Origin: Amphimedon queenslandica
Taxonomy: Eukaryota; Porifera; Demospongiae; Haplosclerida; Niphatidae
Length of the DNA stretch: 64,000 bases
Direction: 5' to 3'
Assembly (NCBI RefSeq): GCF_000090795.2
Contig: NW_003546329.1
Location: 140,709-204,708 of the forward strand
Made by a program: the position numbers and the translations under genes. Below the pieces are notes generated by a model. It worked only from the letters and a program-made list of their open reading frames with translations, searched no databases and was not told the origin of the DNA. Numbering within the stretch: the first letter of the stretch is position 1; every line of letters starts with the position of its first letter. Below are positions 38,307 to 63,589 of this stretch, in pieces.

Positions 38307-41300
38307 GCAGTAATAAATTAATACTATATCTGGTATTTAATTATTACCTATTGCCTATATCACTGCTCTGACAATTAACCGGTATTCCTACTACATTAAT
38401 AAGATGCTCGAGGCACTGGTTGCTGCCCTAATGTATGGAGTCACTAATAGTATCAGTAATGATGTGCACAGTACCTTCATGATGGCTTCGTTTAGCCAAA
38501 CAAAGTTATGACACTCTACATTATCATCATCACCAGTAGCAACTTGTTTTTGTACTTTAATAACAGCATCAATTGTCTATGATAAAAATACGGAATAGCA
38601 TGTTTTTAAATTTCAGTTAAAATACCTCAATAGATCCACTGGCTATAGCAACTTTGATTAATTGTACAGCAGTTCTTCCATAAAGCTCACTGGTGAACTG
38701 ACCATCAGCCACTAACTCTTCTACTCTCTCGTACTCTTTCCTTGTCAATGCATCAACAATATTAGTGACCAGTGTCTTCTCTTTACTGACAGCAGCTGGC
38801 GACTATAGGAACAAGATCAGTAACAATGTGTGATACAAAGTAAATCATAATTAACACAAGATCAATTACAACATAACACGAGATCAGTAACAATGTAGGT
38901 ATATATGTAACATAATCTCTAACAATCTCTAACATACTCTTTTATCATAAGCAGGGACAAGGACAACTTCCTCCTCTTCGTCCCATTCTCCTCTAAAGGA
39001 TAGGCTGATGCTATTGATAATACATTTTGACATACTTTTTTTCAAGAATTGCCATTTGTTTACGATACTGCTCCTCCAACTCCTTCGTTTTCAACATGAC
39101 TTCCTAAAAAGAACAAACAGAAAATTTTTTATTAAATCTCATGAGGATATCCCTAGCATTGTTGCGATTATATACAGCAGCTTACAGAATAGCGAGAGTG
39201 TCTCTGTATCTCAAGATGAATGGCAAGACTGTCTGACAACTGACAACACATTCTAATAGAAAAAAAGATCATGAAATACATACAAGTACTCTTGGTGCTA
39301 TCACTGAGTATTTTTTTACTTTACCAATCATCTCTCAATATCTACAATGTATACATGTATATTACATGTACTATAAATATTATTGAAATAAAAAACATAC
39401 ATGTACAATTGTACATGCATATTTTCTCAGCTTACCTCAGTAGTCTCTGAGCATTCTGTAATCTGAAGTTTAAGTCAAACTTGCTGACTGATGGATCGTT
39501 AATCAAAGCATGAGATTGGAGTGCCTTCTCGTATAGTTTATCTAATAATGGAACGACTGCTTCGCCAGCTCTTCTTAGCAATCGATGGATGTCAGTAGGG
39601 TTAACAGGATAAGTGTTTAACTAATAAAAATAATGATAATAATAATAATTCAATAATAATTTACTTACAGCATGAGATGATCTTGTTTCTTGATCGTGTT
39701 CATTACGAACTCGCTTAGCTGTCATCATTACTTGGGTGACACAATTCTTCACAATCTCAACATTAACTTGTTGTGTCTAAAACAAAATAAACTCATTCGC
39801 ATAAAGGCCACATAATAATACATTGATGACATATTTAGTAAGCGAAGCCTAAGCAATAGTGTGAACATGATTGTTACCTGCAATGTTTTGTTACACAGTC
39901 TTTCAACATCAACTACGTGATTTTCCAACCTTTTGATCAGCTCAACAACCTCTTGAAGAGAATCAATGGCTCTTACTGGCCAGTCTAGCTTTTGTACAAG
40001 CATTTCAACTGGTATCTATAAAGTACATTAAACTAGTAAAAATTATACAGTACAGTGAAAAATTTTATAAATTTTGAAGATGCTCTAAAAGTGGGCCAAA
40101 GATCATGGGCTATAATAGTACAGGGTACATGTATTTTGTCGAAAATGGCAAGGAGAGAATTTTCTATTTTTATAATTCCTTTTGATGCGTATACATGTTC
40201 TTATGTTGTGTAGAAAGTTTGAGTTGATTCTGATCAAAATTGGATTTTTTAATGAATTTTTAAAGTCGCTCTAAAATCGGGTCGAAGTCCCTGTACTATT
40301 ATAGTACAGGGTCATTCGCCAAATTTCATCAAAAATGACAAGAAAAGAAATCTTCAATTTTATAGTTTTTTCTGATGCATATACATGTTCTTATGTTGTG
40401 TAGAAAGTTTGAGTTGATTCCGATCAAATTTGGATTTTTTATGAATTTTTAAAGTTGCCCCAAAATTGGACCAAAGACCATTACAGTCAGAAATGAATAG
40501 GAGAGAATTTGTATCATATAAATGTATAACTACTTACTCCACAAGTTTGTTGAAACTCTCTTATTGATTCAAGGAGGCTAACGAGTGCGTGTAAGTAAGA
40601 TGGAGACCTCTGAAGCCTGTAAAGCTGATCAGCTAAACTTTTAGCTCTTCCTTTTTGCTCTTCAATCTTAGGAGCCATTGACTGCGACTGGAGAAAGATA
40701 GAGAGAGAGAGAGGTAGCAGAAAACTGTATTATAATTTTAATTAATTTTCTAACTTCTTTTTTGTTCTTCTTCTGAATCATTTGTCTCAATTCACTGGCC
40801 ACATCAACAACTTTTTCTTCAGTCGGAGCTCTCTCAACTGGAGGACTCACTGGCCTCAGCTGTACTCCTGAACGAATCTGCTCCATTGCTATCTGACGAA
40901 CAGACATGTCTGCATTCGATAGACTAACAGTCTATATATAATGATAACAATAATACTAATAATAGGCAAACTCTGTGATAATGATAGTATGCCACAGAGA
41001 GAGAGAGAGAGAGTTAATATATACTGTACATGAGGTATACAATGACACAGTAATCATGATGTTGATGTTGTGATGAATACCATTATGAGTCATTGTTTTG
41101 TTACTAAATATAGACTGATAATTAACAACTTACACTAGTCTCTGACTCGTCTTGTGCAGCAGCTGCTGGGGGAGGAGAGGGACGAGCTGCAAGAGGAGGA
41201 GGAGGATGTCCTGGTTGTCGTACTGGTGGGATTGATATTACCCTCACATTGGGAATAGAGTGTGCTAACGGAGCACTAGGAGGAGGAGGGGGTGGAGGAG

Positions 41301-42705
41301 GTGGAGGAGGAGGAGGGGGAACACCAGCTGGTACAGGTTGTGAAGGTACTGATGGATTCTCGTCATGTGCTTCTTCATTCTCTGAGTGTTCCTCTATAAT
41401 CTGAGGAGGTGGTTGGTCTTCAGTGAGTGTATCTTCCTCTGTCTCAGTTTGAAGGACTTCATTTGGTTCTTCTTGAGGGGATGGATTGTCCGGGAGAGGC
41501 TGTTCATCAGAATCTTGAATGGGAGGGACTTGAGAGGTTTGTTCCTCTGGTTGCTGGGGTTGTTCCTCTAGTTGCTGGGGTTGTTCCTCTAGTTGCTGGG
41601 GTTGTTCCTCTAGTTGCTGGGGTTGTTCCTCTAGTTGCTGGGGTTGTTCCTCTAGTTGTTGGGGTTGTTCCTCTGGTTGCTGGGGTTGTTCCTCTAGTTG
41701 CTGGGGTTGTTCCTCTGGTTGCTGGGGTTGTTCCTCTGGTTGCTGGGGTTGTTCCTCTGGTTGCTGGGGTTGTTCCTCTGGTTGCTGGGGTTGTTCCTCT
41801 GGTTGCTGGGGTTGTTCCTCTAGTTGCTGGGGTTGTTCCTCTGGTTGCTGGGGTTGTTCCTCTGGTTGCTGGGGTTGTTCCTCTGGTTGCTGGGGTTGTT
41901 CCTCTGGTTGCTGGGGTTGTTCCTCTACTACCTCAAGTTGATGTTTTTCCACGACACTTCCTCCAGTTATGGGTTGTTGATTGGTAATTTGTTCAGCTTG
42001 TAACGCGTCAACTGATTGATGTGGTTCTTCACTGATAGTAGCAGCAGTAGCAGTACTAACACTATCTGAAGGAGGCATTTCAATTTTCTTAATACTTGAG
42101 GTTCTCTTAGGTGGAGGAGGAGGTTGCTTTGGTCTTTGTTTCTCTTTAGATACGCTAGTCTCTGATACTGCTACTACTGGTACCTTAGTAGCAATTGATC
42201 CTATACTTGAGTCATCAGTCGTTACTGGTGTAGTGGGTTTTATTGTATGATCCGAGTCTTTGGGATCTTGTACACTTTTTTGTTTCATTGCAGACCCCTC
42301 AGTATGATGGCTTGAGACTACAGTATCACTGGCAGAATGAACAACGGAGGTATCATCTTTACTATCATTAGGATTAGTGGCCAGAGGTTTAGAAGGATTC
42401 GTTACTATGTTCTTAATGCTAGAGGTTCTTTTTGGCGGGGCTGGTGGAGCCCTAGAGGGTTGAGTACGCTGAGGAGTGCCTGATGGTCGAGCCAGTGGTT
42501 GTTTAGTTGGGGCAGAGGGAGTAGCAGGGGAGCTCGTGGCCGTAGATATGGGAGTTGTTGCCTTCTTGTCTTCACTACCGGTGGCCTTGGCTGTTTTCTT
42601 CTCGTGGAGTCTAAGAGGCTGGTAACATGTCCTACAGATATCTTTACGCCACCTTTGTGGTAGGAATTTGTCACAAGCGAAATCTTCTTCTTTACTCATC
42701 TTCAC
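36189..42705 (-). CDS. Multidomain protein: zinc-like motif, E/Q/P repeat, WH2-like, coiled coil, ankyrin, BTB
   Basis: The first exon, 42705-41134 (524 codons), starts [16 protein letters not shown]-x2-F, C-x2-C, x6-H motif ([20 protein letters not shown]) resembles the N-terminus of the actin/myosin regulator MPRIP. It is followed by [12 protein letters not shown] motifs, about 18 EEQPQQP repeats and a poly-proline run. Exon 40931-40755 holds [11 protein letters not shown], similar to a WH2 actin-binding motif. Then come helical exons (about 40680-39040, including [19 protein letters not shown]), ankyrin-type text ([19 protein letters not shown] near 38650, [20 protein letters not shown] near 38200) and a BTB domain spread over exons near 37400-37290 ([18 protein letters not shown]), 36770 ([11 protein letters not shown]) and 36600-36189 ([17 protein letters not shown]). 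The last exon ends at 36189. A cytoskeletal adaptor or CUL3 substrate receptor is a fair inference. That all exons form one gene is inferred from collinearity and open junctions; a split into two genes is possible. Confidence 0.72.
36809..37275. mobile_element. hAT-like dispersed repeat in the BTB gene
   Basis: Begins with CAGGGTTTCCCTCAAAGCATGC (one mismatch to the family end), followed by the ATGAGCTTCATGAGCTGACAAG left-arm text and about two internal units. The right end is not recognisable. Lies in an intron between BTB-coding exons. Confidence 0.6.
38255..38304. repeat. AAT trinucleotide microsatellite
   Basis: About 16 uninterrupted AAT units in an intron, immediately beside an exon boundary. 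Confidence 0.92.
40045..40510. repeat. Dispersed hAT-like repeat, about two units
   Basis: Two head-to-tail units with GTCCCTGTACTATTATAGTAC, CATGTTCTTATGTTGTGTAG and a GGATTTTTTATGAATTTTTA word. No clear terminal repeats. Lies in an intron of the ankyrin/BTB gene. Confidence 0.6.
41537..41930. repeat. 21-bp coding tandem repeat (EEQPQQP/L)
   Basis: About 18 near-identical units of 21 bp in frame, encoding (P/L)EEQPQQ on the minus strand. Units differ mainly at one base, CCA-type Pro or CTA-type Leu. The opposite strand is also open (PLVAGVV repeats), a shadow. High identity implies recent expansion and likely length polymorphism. Confidence 0.95.
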
Positions 42706-42914
42706 AATGCAATGAGATATCTTGGAGCGAGTCTTGGAGTGATTTAATCACTTAATTAATTAATCACCATACCACCACACCCTCTTAAAAATTTAATTAT
42801 TTTTTAAGATTATAAAAATTATGCATGTAGATCTAGATCAAAGGACTAAAAATATAATAAATTCAAGGAATAAAAATCTTTCAAATTTAAATCTCAGTAA
42901 ATATAGGGTTTACA
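42706..42914. other. Very short spacer between PARP4 and the downstream gene
   Basis: Only 209 bp separate the PARP4 stop (42915) from the next minus-strand ATG (42705). It must hold the PARP4 3' UTR and the downstream gene's promoter or 5' UTR. AT-rich with AATAAA-like words and no evident TATA box. Confidence 0.45.
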
Positions 42915-58113
<15,199 letters not shown>

Positions 58114-58488
58114 TATTGGAGTGAACTGAACACACCCAAACTAGGGCTCAGCCTCTTGTGGGCGCGGTCAGACATTAAAATGTACCACACCCACTCCTTA
58201 TGCCTACACACACTGCATAACAAGTAAAAGATCAGCACACACTCAAGCAGGGCCGGAGGGTGAGACAAACAAAGGAGAACAAAAGCTCTTACAGACTCTT
58301 CCTGGATTCGCTCGACTCTCGGATTATAGAAGCTGAGAGAGGTGAGTTTCGGGTTGTTAGTGCAGCGACATGACTTCAAGTGGCTTAACCGGATTATTAT
58401 CATTAATCCACCCGCTTTTGCTGGCCTTGTCCCTGGCTGTAAAATTGCTTATCAAATCAAAACAGTTTTGGTGTTAATTATTAGGGAA
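58114..58488. promoter_or_regulatory. Divergent promoter region, PARP4 and PH-domain gene
   Basis: 375 bp between the start codons of two genes on opposite strands. It contains the most GC-rich text nearby (TGTGGGCGCGGTCAG, GGGCCGGAGGGTGAG), as expected of a shared broad promoter. Inferred from position. Confidence 0.45.
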
Positions 58489-59309
58489 ATGGCAGCAAGG
58501 ACTAAGTCCCTGTCGAAGGATTTGGTAACAGAGCAGAGAGGAGAAGTTCAGAAAGTTGGATTCCTTAGAAAGAAAGGCCACGTTCGAAGGAACTGGCTGG
58601 ATAGATGGTTCGTGCTAACAACGGAAGGACTTTACTATTATAAGAATAGAAGTGTCAGTATAATATCTATCAGGGGCATGAATAATGTTTCTTTGAATAG
58701 GATGCAAAGCCTGTTGGTGTAGTACCTCTATTTAGTGCATCAGTGAATGAAGGTAATGATAATTATACTAGTATTATCATGTATCACAATAATGGGTAAC
58801 ATGTCTAGCATTATGTATAATAATAATAGTGGGGATTTTATAATAGTGGAGCTATAAATTAAGCATGTGAAATGATATTCATAGCTAACTAGCATTGAGT
58901 GCTCTCTCTCTCTGTCTAATAGATACCTTACAAAGACACCAAAACGTCCTTACAGTCTGCACTGTAGAGGGCAAGGATTATCACATACAAGCAAGCACTA
59001 GGGATGAGATGCTGATGTGGATTCAATACATTGATAACATTATTGTAAGTAGTAGTTGTACCCTGTAATGTAGGGATGTATTCTTAGTGGCAGAACAGTT
59101 ATTATTGTCATTATTTATTAACACAGAAAGACAGAAGTAAACAGCCACCAAACTATCAAGCAGGGGTGACTCAGAACCCGGCCGCTGCAAGCAAATCTGC
59201 AAGAACCCCGTCCAGTAGTTCGAAACCTTCGTCAGAACCAATACCCTCACATGGCTCGAGAGGCGGAACCAAACGCAATAGTGATTCTGAAGAATCGGAG
59301 GAAGATTAG
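58489..59309 (+). CDS. Small PH-domain protein
   Basis: Four exons (58489-58653, 58701-58752, 58923-59044, 59127-59309) give an exact 173 aa. Residues about 20-115 form one pleckstrin-homology domain: VGFLRKKGHVRRNWLDRWFVLT at the start with basic residues in the beta1-beta2 loop (K-K-G-H-V-R-R-N-W), YYYKN, VVPLF, and the signature Trp in the last helix (MLMWIQYIDNII). The basic loop is the usual phosphoinositide contact, so membrane recruitment by lipid is likely. The C-terminal 55 residues are Ser/Pro-rich with an acidic end, probably disordered. The first donor (AGT/GTCAGT) is weak but gives the best PH alignment. An upstream in-frame extension lacks an ATG, so the start at 58489 was chosen. 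Family member not recognised. Confidence 0.85.
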
Positions 59310-59701
59310 TCATTTATTCCAGTTGCGATCACATTCTGATATTATTATACTAAACTACAGAACTGAGCTATTGTTGTCATACTATTACTACTATTGATGA
59401 TGTTATAAGTGAATGCCATAATAATTTAATAATTATAAAATATTTTAATATTATTATTTTCTACTATATACGTTATTATTTTGTGTTACTAGTGTACTGA
59501 AGTTATTTTGCCCTAATAAATATAATTGCAAAAATTGGATTATTCATCAATAACTTTCTCTAGTTTGACTACGGTACATTCCATAATATTCAAATGGACA
59601 CAGACACAATGAGAGACAAAAGAATTAAATATACAATTTAAATTAAAATATGTTTACTGTAGAGGATAAAAGCAACATTATGAGTTAGCATTGTATACGT
59701 A
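59310..59701. other. Convergent 3' region
   Basis: 392 bp of AT-rich sequence between two convergent stop codons, with ATAATTTAATAATTATAAAAT text and a plausible AATAAA site at 59515. Nothing else seen. Confidence 0.4.
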
Positions 59702-61311
59702 TTATGAATTTCTTAGTTGGGCCAGCCGAGCAGTTAACTCATCCTAAAACAAAACAATTTAGCATAATTTTCAATTCTCATTATTCCATACCTGTTCTGC
59801 ACTGGTATGAGTAGCTGTCCCAGCAGTAGGTAGCTCCAAATCAAGCTCCAATCTAAATTTTTTTTTAAAAGATAATAATTATCTCAGTTCACATCAGTCT
59901 TGATAGTACCATATAGCAGGAAATCTTGGAGGGAGTTAAATTTGGCGAATGGCTAAAATAATGGCTTAAAATGGCAGATACTTATTTTCATGAATGGCTA
60001 TCAAAACGCCAAATTTGCCAAATTTAACTCACTCCAAAATTTCCCACTATACAGTATTTCTTGCACATACACCCCATCACCACTACCAGGAGTACATATT
60101 ATGTACTCTTGCCACTACCAAGAGTACTCTTGTCACTACTTACCCAGCTTCATCACGAGCTTGTTCCATTAAGCCTTGAACTTGGTCCTAAAGCAATAAT
60201 AATAATAATGATGATGATAATAGTTTCATTGCTAATGAATGCCTGTACCTCAGGGATAGTTAAAGTAGTGACTCCACTCATGGCCTCATCCATGGTCTGT
60301 GTTTGTACGTCCAAATGCTCAAAGTCTCGTTCAAATTGTTCCATGAGTTTTGAAATCTAACAACACAACAATAGGAGCAATGATAATTAATGATTTTCAT
60401 GTTCTTATAAATGACTCACTTTCTCCAAATTCATTGATTTCATGGCTGACTCCATACTTTTAACGACACCGCCCAATGCTTTAGTTACCTATTTATATTA
60501 AAAATAATAAAACACTTTCTCTTGCTGAAACATATACACAGAAATGTACACGTAGACATTCAAGTAATGTGTAACAACAGAGTTTTCAATAATCGTTATA
60601 AATTCAAAATGACTCACATTTTTCGTTGTCACAGCAGTCTGAACACGACTCGCAACACCATCCACCCTCGCACTCATTCTAAGGAAGTTAAGCCCCTGGT
60701 TCTTCTGTCTGATGGCATTCTCTGCATGGATCCTAGCACCCTCAACATTACCTTTAGCTAATGCCTAAGATAAAAATAACCTCTCAATATTGATAATATC
60801 AGTTATATCATGTAGAGATAACAAAACATCAATTTCCCATATTTTCAAGGATCAAGGACTGATTTGTGAAATTGTAAGCACTACTCAACCTTATAAACTA
60901 GTTATATCCTCTCTTGGGTATTTGCTAATGGAAACTCCTCCAGTCTCCACCCAATATCAAGAAAATGGAGAATGATGATGGAACAATTATCAATAAACTA
61001 CATGTACACGAGCATAACTAACAAACACTGAGAATACTCATGGATTTATATGGTAATAACTAATGATGGCTATGATACGATACACAAGCCTACTCTTAAC
61101 AAAAATGGCTAACGACCTCAGGCAGGTTTTAAACAATCACTCACTTACTTTCTTTAACTTTGCTTTCTCTTCTTTCTCAGCCTTTTCACATTTCTTAGCT
61201 TCCCTTGCCATTTGTTTAGCAGCAAACTTGAGATTGAACAGATGCTCTATAACAACACACAACAATATCAACCCTATTTTCTTCAAACTATCATTAATCC
61301 TTACTTTCCAT
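59702..61311 (-). CDS. CHMP1: CHMP1, ESCRT-III subunit, 8 exons
   Basis: Polymerises on membranes as part of ESCRT-III and recruits VPS4 and spastin in multivesicular body formation and cell division. Exons (minus): 61311-61305, 61246-61149, 60764-60618, 60488-60420, 60356-60249, 60187-60144, 59852-59792, 59743-59702, summing to 191 aa (human CHMP1A/B 196/199). The first exon is only 7 nt (ATGGAAA) and splices to give [20 protein letters not shown], almost the human start. Other matches: [32 protein letters not shown], the [14 protein letters not shown] helix and the C-terminal MIM1 motif [12 protein letters not shown], which binds VPS4-type MIT domains. The basic N-terminal helix and acidic C-terminal half are as in the family. 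One intron holds a MITE. Confidence 0.97.
59909..60054. mobile_element. Second copy of the CCGTATAGCGG MITE
   Basis: Ends CCATATAGCAGGAAA and TTTCCCACTATACAG, flanked by TA on both sides. At 146 bp it is shorter and more diverged than the copy at 7030, but it keeps the TTTGGCGAATGGCTA and CAAAACGCCAAATTTG arms. Lies in a CHMP1 intron. Confidence 0.75.
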
Positions 61312-61534
61312 TGTGGAATAGAGAGAAGAAAGATAAGTCAGTAAGAGCAGACGAAATAAGATAGAATGAGAGATGAAGAGAGTGAGTAAGCGTTTAGAAG
61401 GATATGGATGTGTGCGTGAATGTCATATGACAATCATCTCACCACTGGTGGGTGTGGTTACAACTTTCTGACCACGCCTATTTGACATGGAGCACGTGCT
61501 ACGATAGTGATGTAATCATGTCTAAAATGTCAAG
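61312..61534. promoter_or_regulatory. Divergent promoter region, CHMP1 and SLC25A39/40
   Basis: 223 bp between opposed start codons. Includes GGAGCACGTGCTACG (a 10-bp palindrome with an E-box core, about 61490), CCACTGGTGGG (about 61442) and GTGTGGTT. No TATA box. A shared promoter is inferred from the spacing. Confidence 0.5.
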
Positions 61535-62542
61535 ATGAAGTATCATAGAGTTCATAGTGATACTTTGCTCCCAGTAACACCTATCCAACAGCTAATATCA
61601 TCCTGTTCTGGTGCCATACTTACATCTCTACTCACAACTCCGTTCGACGTGGTAAAGGTCCGTCTCCAGCGCCAGCAGTCGACCCTCAAGCCATGTTACA
61701 TTCTTGATTGTCGAGCTGCACTGGACGGCGTGTGTATATGTACATATGAAAGCCCTTACCCTCATCTCCCTCCTTATAGCCCAGTCCACAGATACACTGG
61801 CACTTTGGATGCATTTGTCAAATTAGCACGGACTGAAGGTGTGGGCTCATGGTGGAAGGGCCTCTCCCCTACTCTGCTAATGGCCGTACCACTGACTGTC
61901 ATATACTACACGTTATACGACCAGTTGAAGGTAAGGCTTGGCTTTGATCCTAATGAGCGTAACTTTGCAGCACCTTTGGTATCGGGTGTGGTATCTAGAA
62001 CTGTTGCCGTGACTGCTGTTTGTCCTATTGAGTTAGTCCGAACTAAACTTCAGTCTAGAACTGGTGTGAACATCAGCGAAGTACTATCAGTTGTCAGAAC
62101 TGTTACCGCTCAGAATGGGGTCCTGAGCATGTGGCGTGGGCTGAGCCCCATGCTTCTAAGAGACGTCCCGTTCTCGGTCATATACTGGCTCGGATACGAA
62201 GACTTGAAACGAAACTTTACCAACAGGTCCTTGTTCTATCAACCCCTTGTACCATTTATAGCCGGCAGCATAGCAGGAACATTTGCAGCTATAGTAACAA
62301 CGCCTTTAGACGTTGTAAAGACACACATGCAAGCCGAATTGGGTGAGCCAGAAGTAGGGAACAAGCTAGGGGTTGGATCCATGAGTAGAGTGATGAGAAC
62401 CATTCTACAGGAGTATGGTGCTCCAGGGCTGTTTGCTGGACTTATACCTCGTGTAGCTAAGGTTGCCCCCGCCTGTGCCATCATGATAGGGACTTACGAA
62501 ACTTGCAAAGACTTCTTTTCAGAATATAACGCATCACATTAA
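61535..62542 (+). CDS. SLC25A39/40: Mitochondrial carrier SLC25A39/A40-like (glutathione import), single exon
   Basis: Intronless 335-aa member of the mitochondrial carrier family. Three tandem repeats, each with a P-x-D/E-x-x-K/R signature: PFDVVKVRLQ (36-45), PIELVRTKLQ and PLDVVKTHMQ. The spacing and the texts TGTLDAFVKLARTEG, LRDVPFSVIYWLGYE and GLFAGLIPRVAKVAPACAIMIGTYE match SLC25A39/40, which import glutathione into mitochondria in mammals. The long first matrix loop keeps a Cys cluster (Cys54, Cys59, Cys67, Cys69); in the human protein four Cys in this loop are reported to bind an iron-sulfur cluster and set protein turnover. The spacing differs from human, so that role is inference. 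The lack of introns is notable beside its neighbours and may reflect retroposition or intron loss. Confidence 0.93.
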   Translation: MKYHRVHSDTLLPVTPIQQLISSCSGAILTSLLTTPFDVVKVRLQRQQSTLKPCYILDCRAALDGVCICTYESPYPHLPPYSPVHRYTGTLDAFVKLARTEGVGSWWKGLSPTLLMAVPLTVIYYTLYDQLKVRLGFDPNERNFAAPLVSGVVSRTVAVTAVCPIELVRTKLQSRTGVNISEVLSVVRTVTAQNGVLSMWRGLSPMLLRDVPFSVIYWLGYEDLKRNFTNRSLFYQPLVPFIAGSIAGTFAAIVTTPLDVVKTHMQAELGEPEVGNKLGVGSMSRVMRTILQEYGAPGLFAGLIPRVAKVAPACAIMIGTYETCKDFFSEYNASH

Positions 62543-62802
62543 TGTCATTTATAATTCTTAGTACCATTATCAAATGTACATGTTTGTTAAGGAGAGACAA
62601 TTCCTTTGTATCTATAATAATAATTATTTATTATTAATAATAATCCTATGAATTTTTGTGGCATAATTTTTTTGCAGTGAATCACAAAAGCGGTTGTGTT
62701 AAACACAAGTTTTTTCTCAGAACATAAAATTATTTATACAAAATTAAAACCTATAGAAAGAAACGTGAATAAATCAGTCAAAGGAGCAGACTAGGAATTG
62801 TC

Positions 62803-63184
62803 TCATTTTGTTTTCTTTCCCTTTTTCTTTGATCCAACACTGGCCCCTGATATCCCAAGCTGTTTCTTCAACTCAAGAAGTTTTGCAATTTCAGCATCAA
62901 GCGTCTCTTTAGTAGCAGAGCCACTTGCCTTCAACGACCGAACCACTTCAGCCTACACAAGACGTAAAACCGACAATTTTTATTAATTTGTATGATTAGG
63001 TACTTGTTTAGCCAACTCCGCTTCCAGTTTGCTTTTTGATGACTCGCCCATAGCAGAACTAGCACCAGTATCCTATACACACACAAACATAAACCATTTA
63101 ATCTCACAAGGATCATAATATAAGTGCTTAATTAGTACACATAAAAAACTCAAACAAAATGTCAAGTTTCTTTTGTTGTTAGAC

Positions 63185-63227
<43 letters not shown>

Positions 63228-63516
63228 TGATTATTATTATTATTATAAAAATTTTTGCAATTATAATTATTTAGAGTATATCATTAATTTTAGGCTATTC
63301 ATTTTTTACAATAAATGCATTAAAAACCTGTTTCTGTCCACTAAATTGTTTCTTGAGCTCATTAGCAGTTGCATCGTCGATCTTCTTAAACAGAGGCAGT
63401 GGCTTTTGAAAGCATAATTCATTAAATATGGCAACAAAAATTACCTGTCCAATTTTATGTCCTGTTGGTAGATACGGAACAAAGTAATCCCATATTATAT
63501 TGCACTCACTAGGAGC
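62803..63516 (-). CDS. MARS1: Methionyl-tRNA synthetase, cytoplasmic, C-terminal exons
   Basis: Charges tRNA-Met in the cytosol. Four in-frame minus-strand exons are visible: 63516-63445 (APSECNIIWDYFVPYLPTGH), 63402-63328 (PLPLFKKIDDATANELKKQF), 63072-63004 (linker ending KLEAELAKQ) and 62952-62803 (AEVVRSLKASGSATKETLDA, then KLLELKKQLG, ending in the Lys-rich GKKTK stop). They match the end of animal MARS1: the LP-x-GH-x-IG ... PLFQKL segment after the anticodon-binding domain, then a WHEP helix-turn-helix tRNA-binding domain and a Lys-rich tail. The catalytic core lies beyond the right edge of the window. Confidence 0.9.
63186..63246. repeat. ATT trinucleotide microsatellite
   Basis: About 19 ATT units with one short interruption, in a MARS1 intron. 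Confidence 0.92.
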
Positions 63517-63589
63517 CTGTGAATAGAAATTTAATTTATTATTACTATCATTGGAAAATTTGGTCATATAAGCAACTTCAAAAAAATCA

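Noticed and set aside
41427-41987. Plus-strand PLVAGVV-repeat open frame
   Set aside because: Antisense shadow of the EEQPQQ minisatellite, whose minus-strand frame extends far on both sides with coding character.
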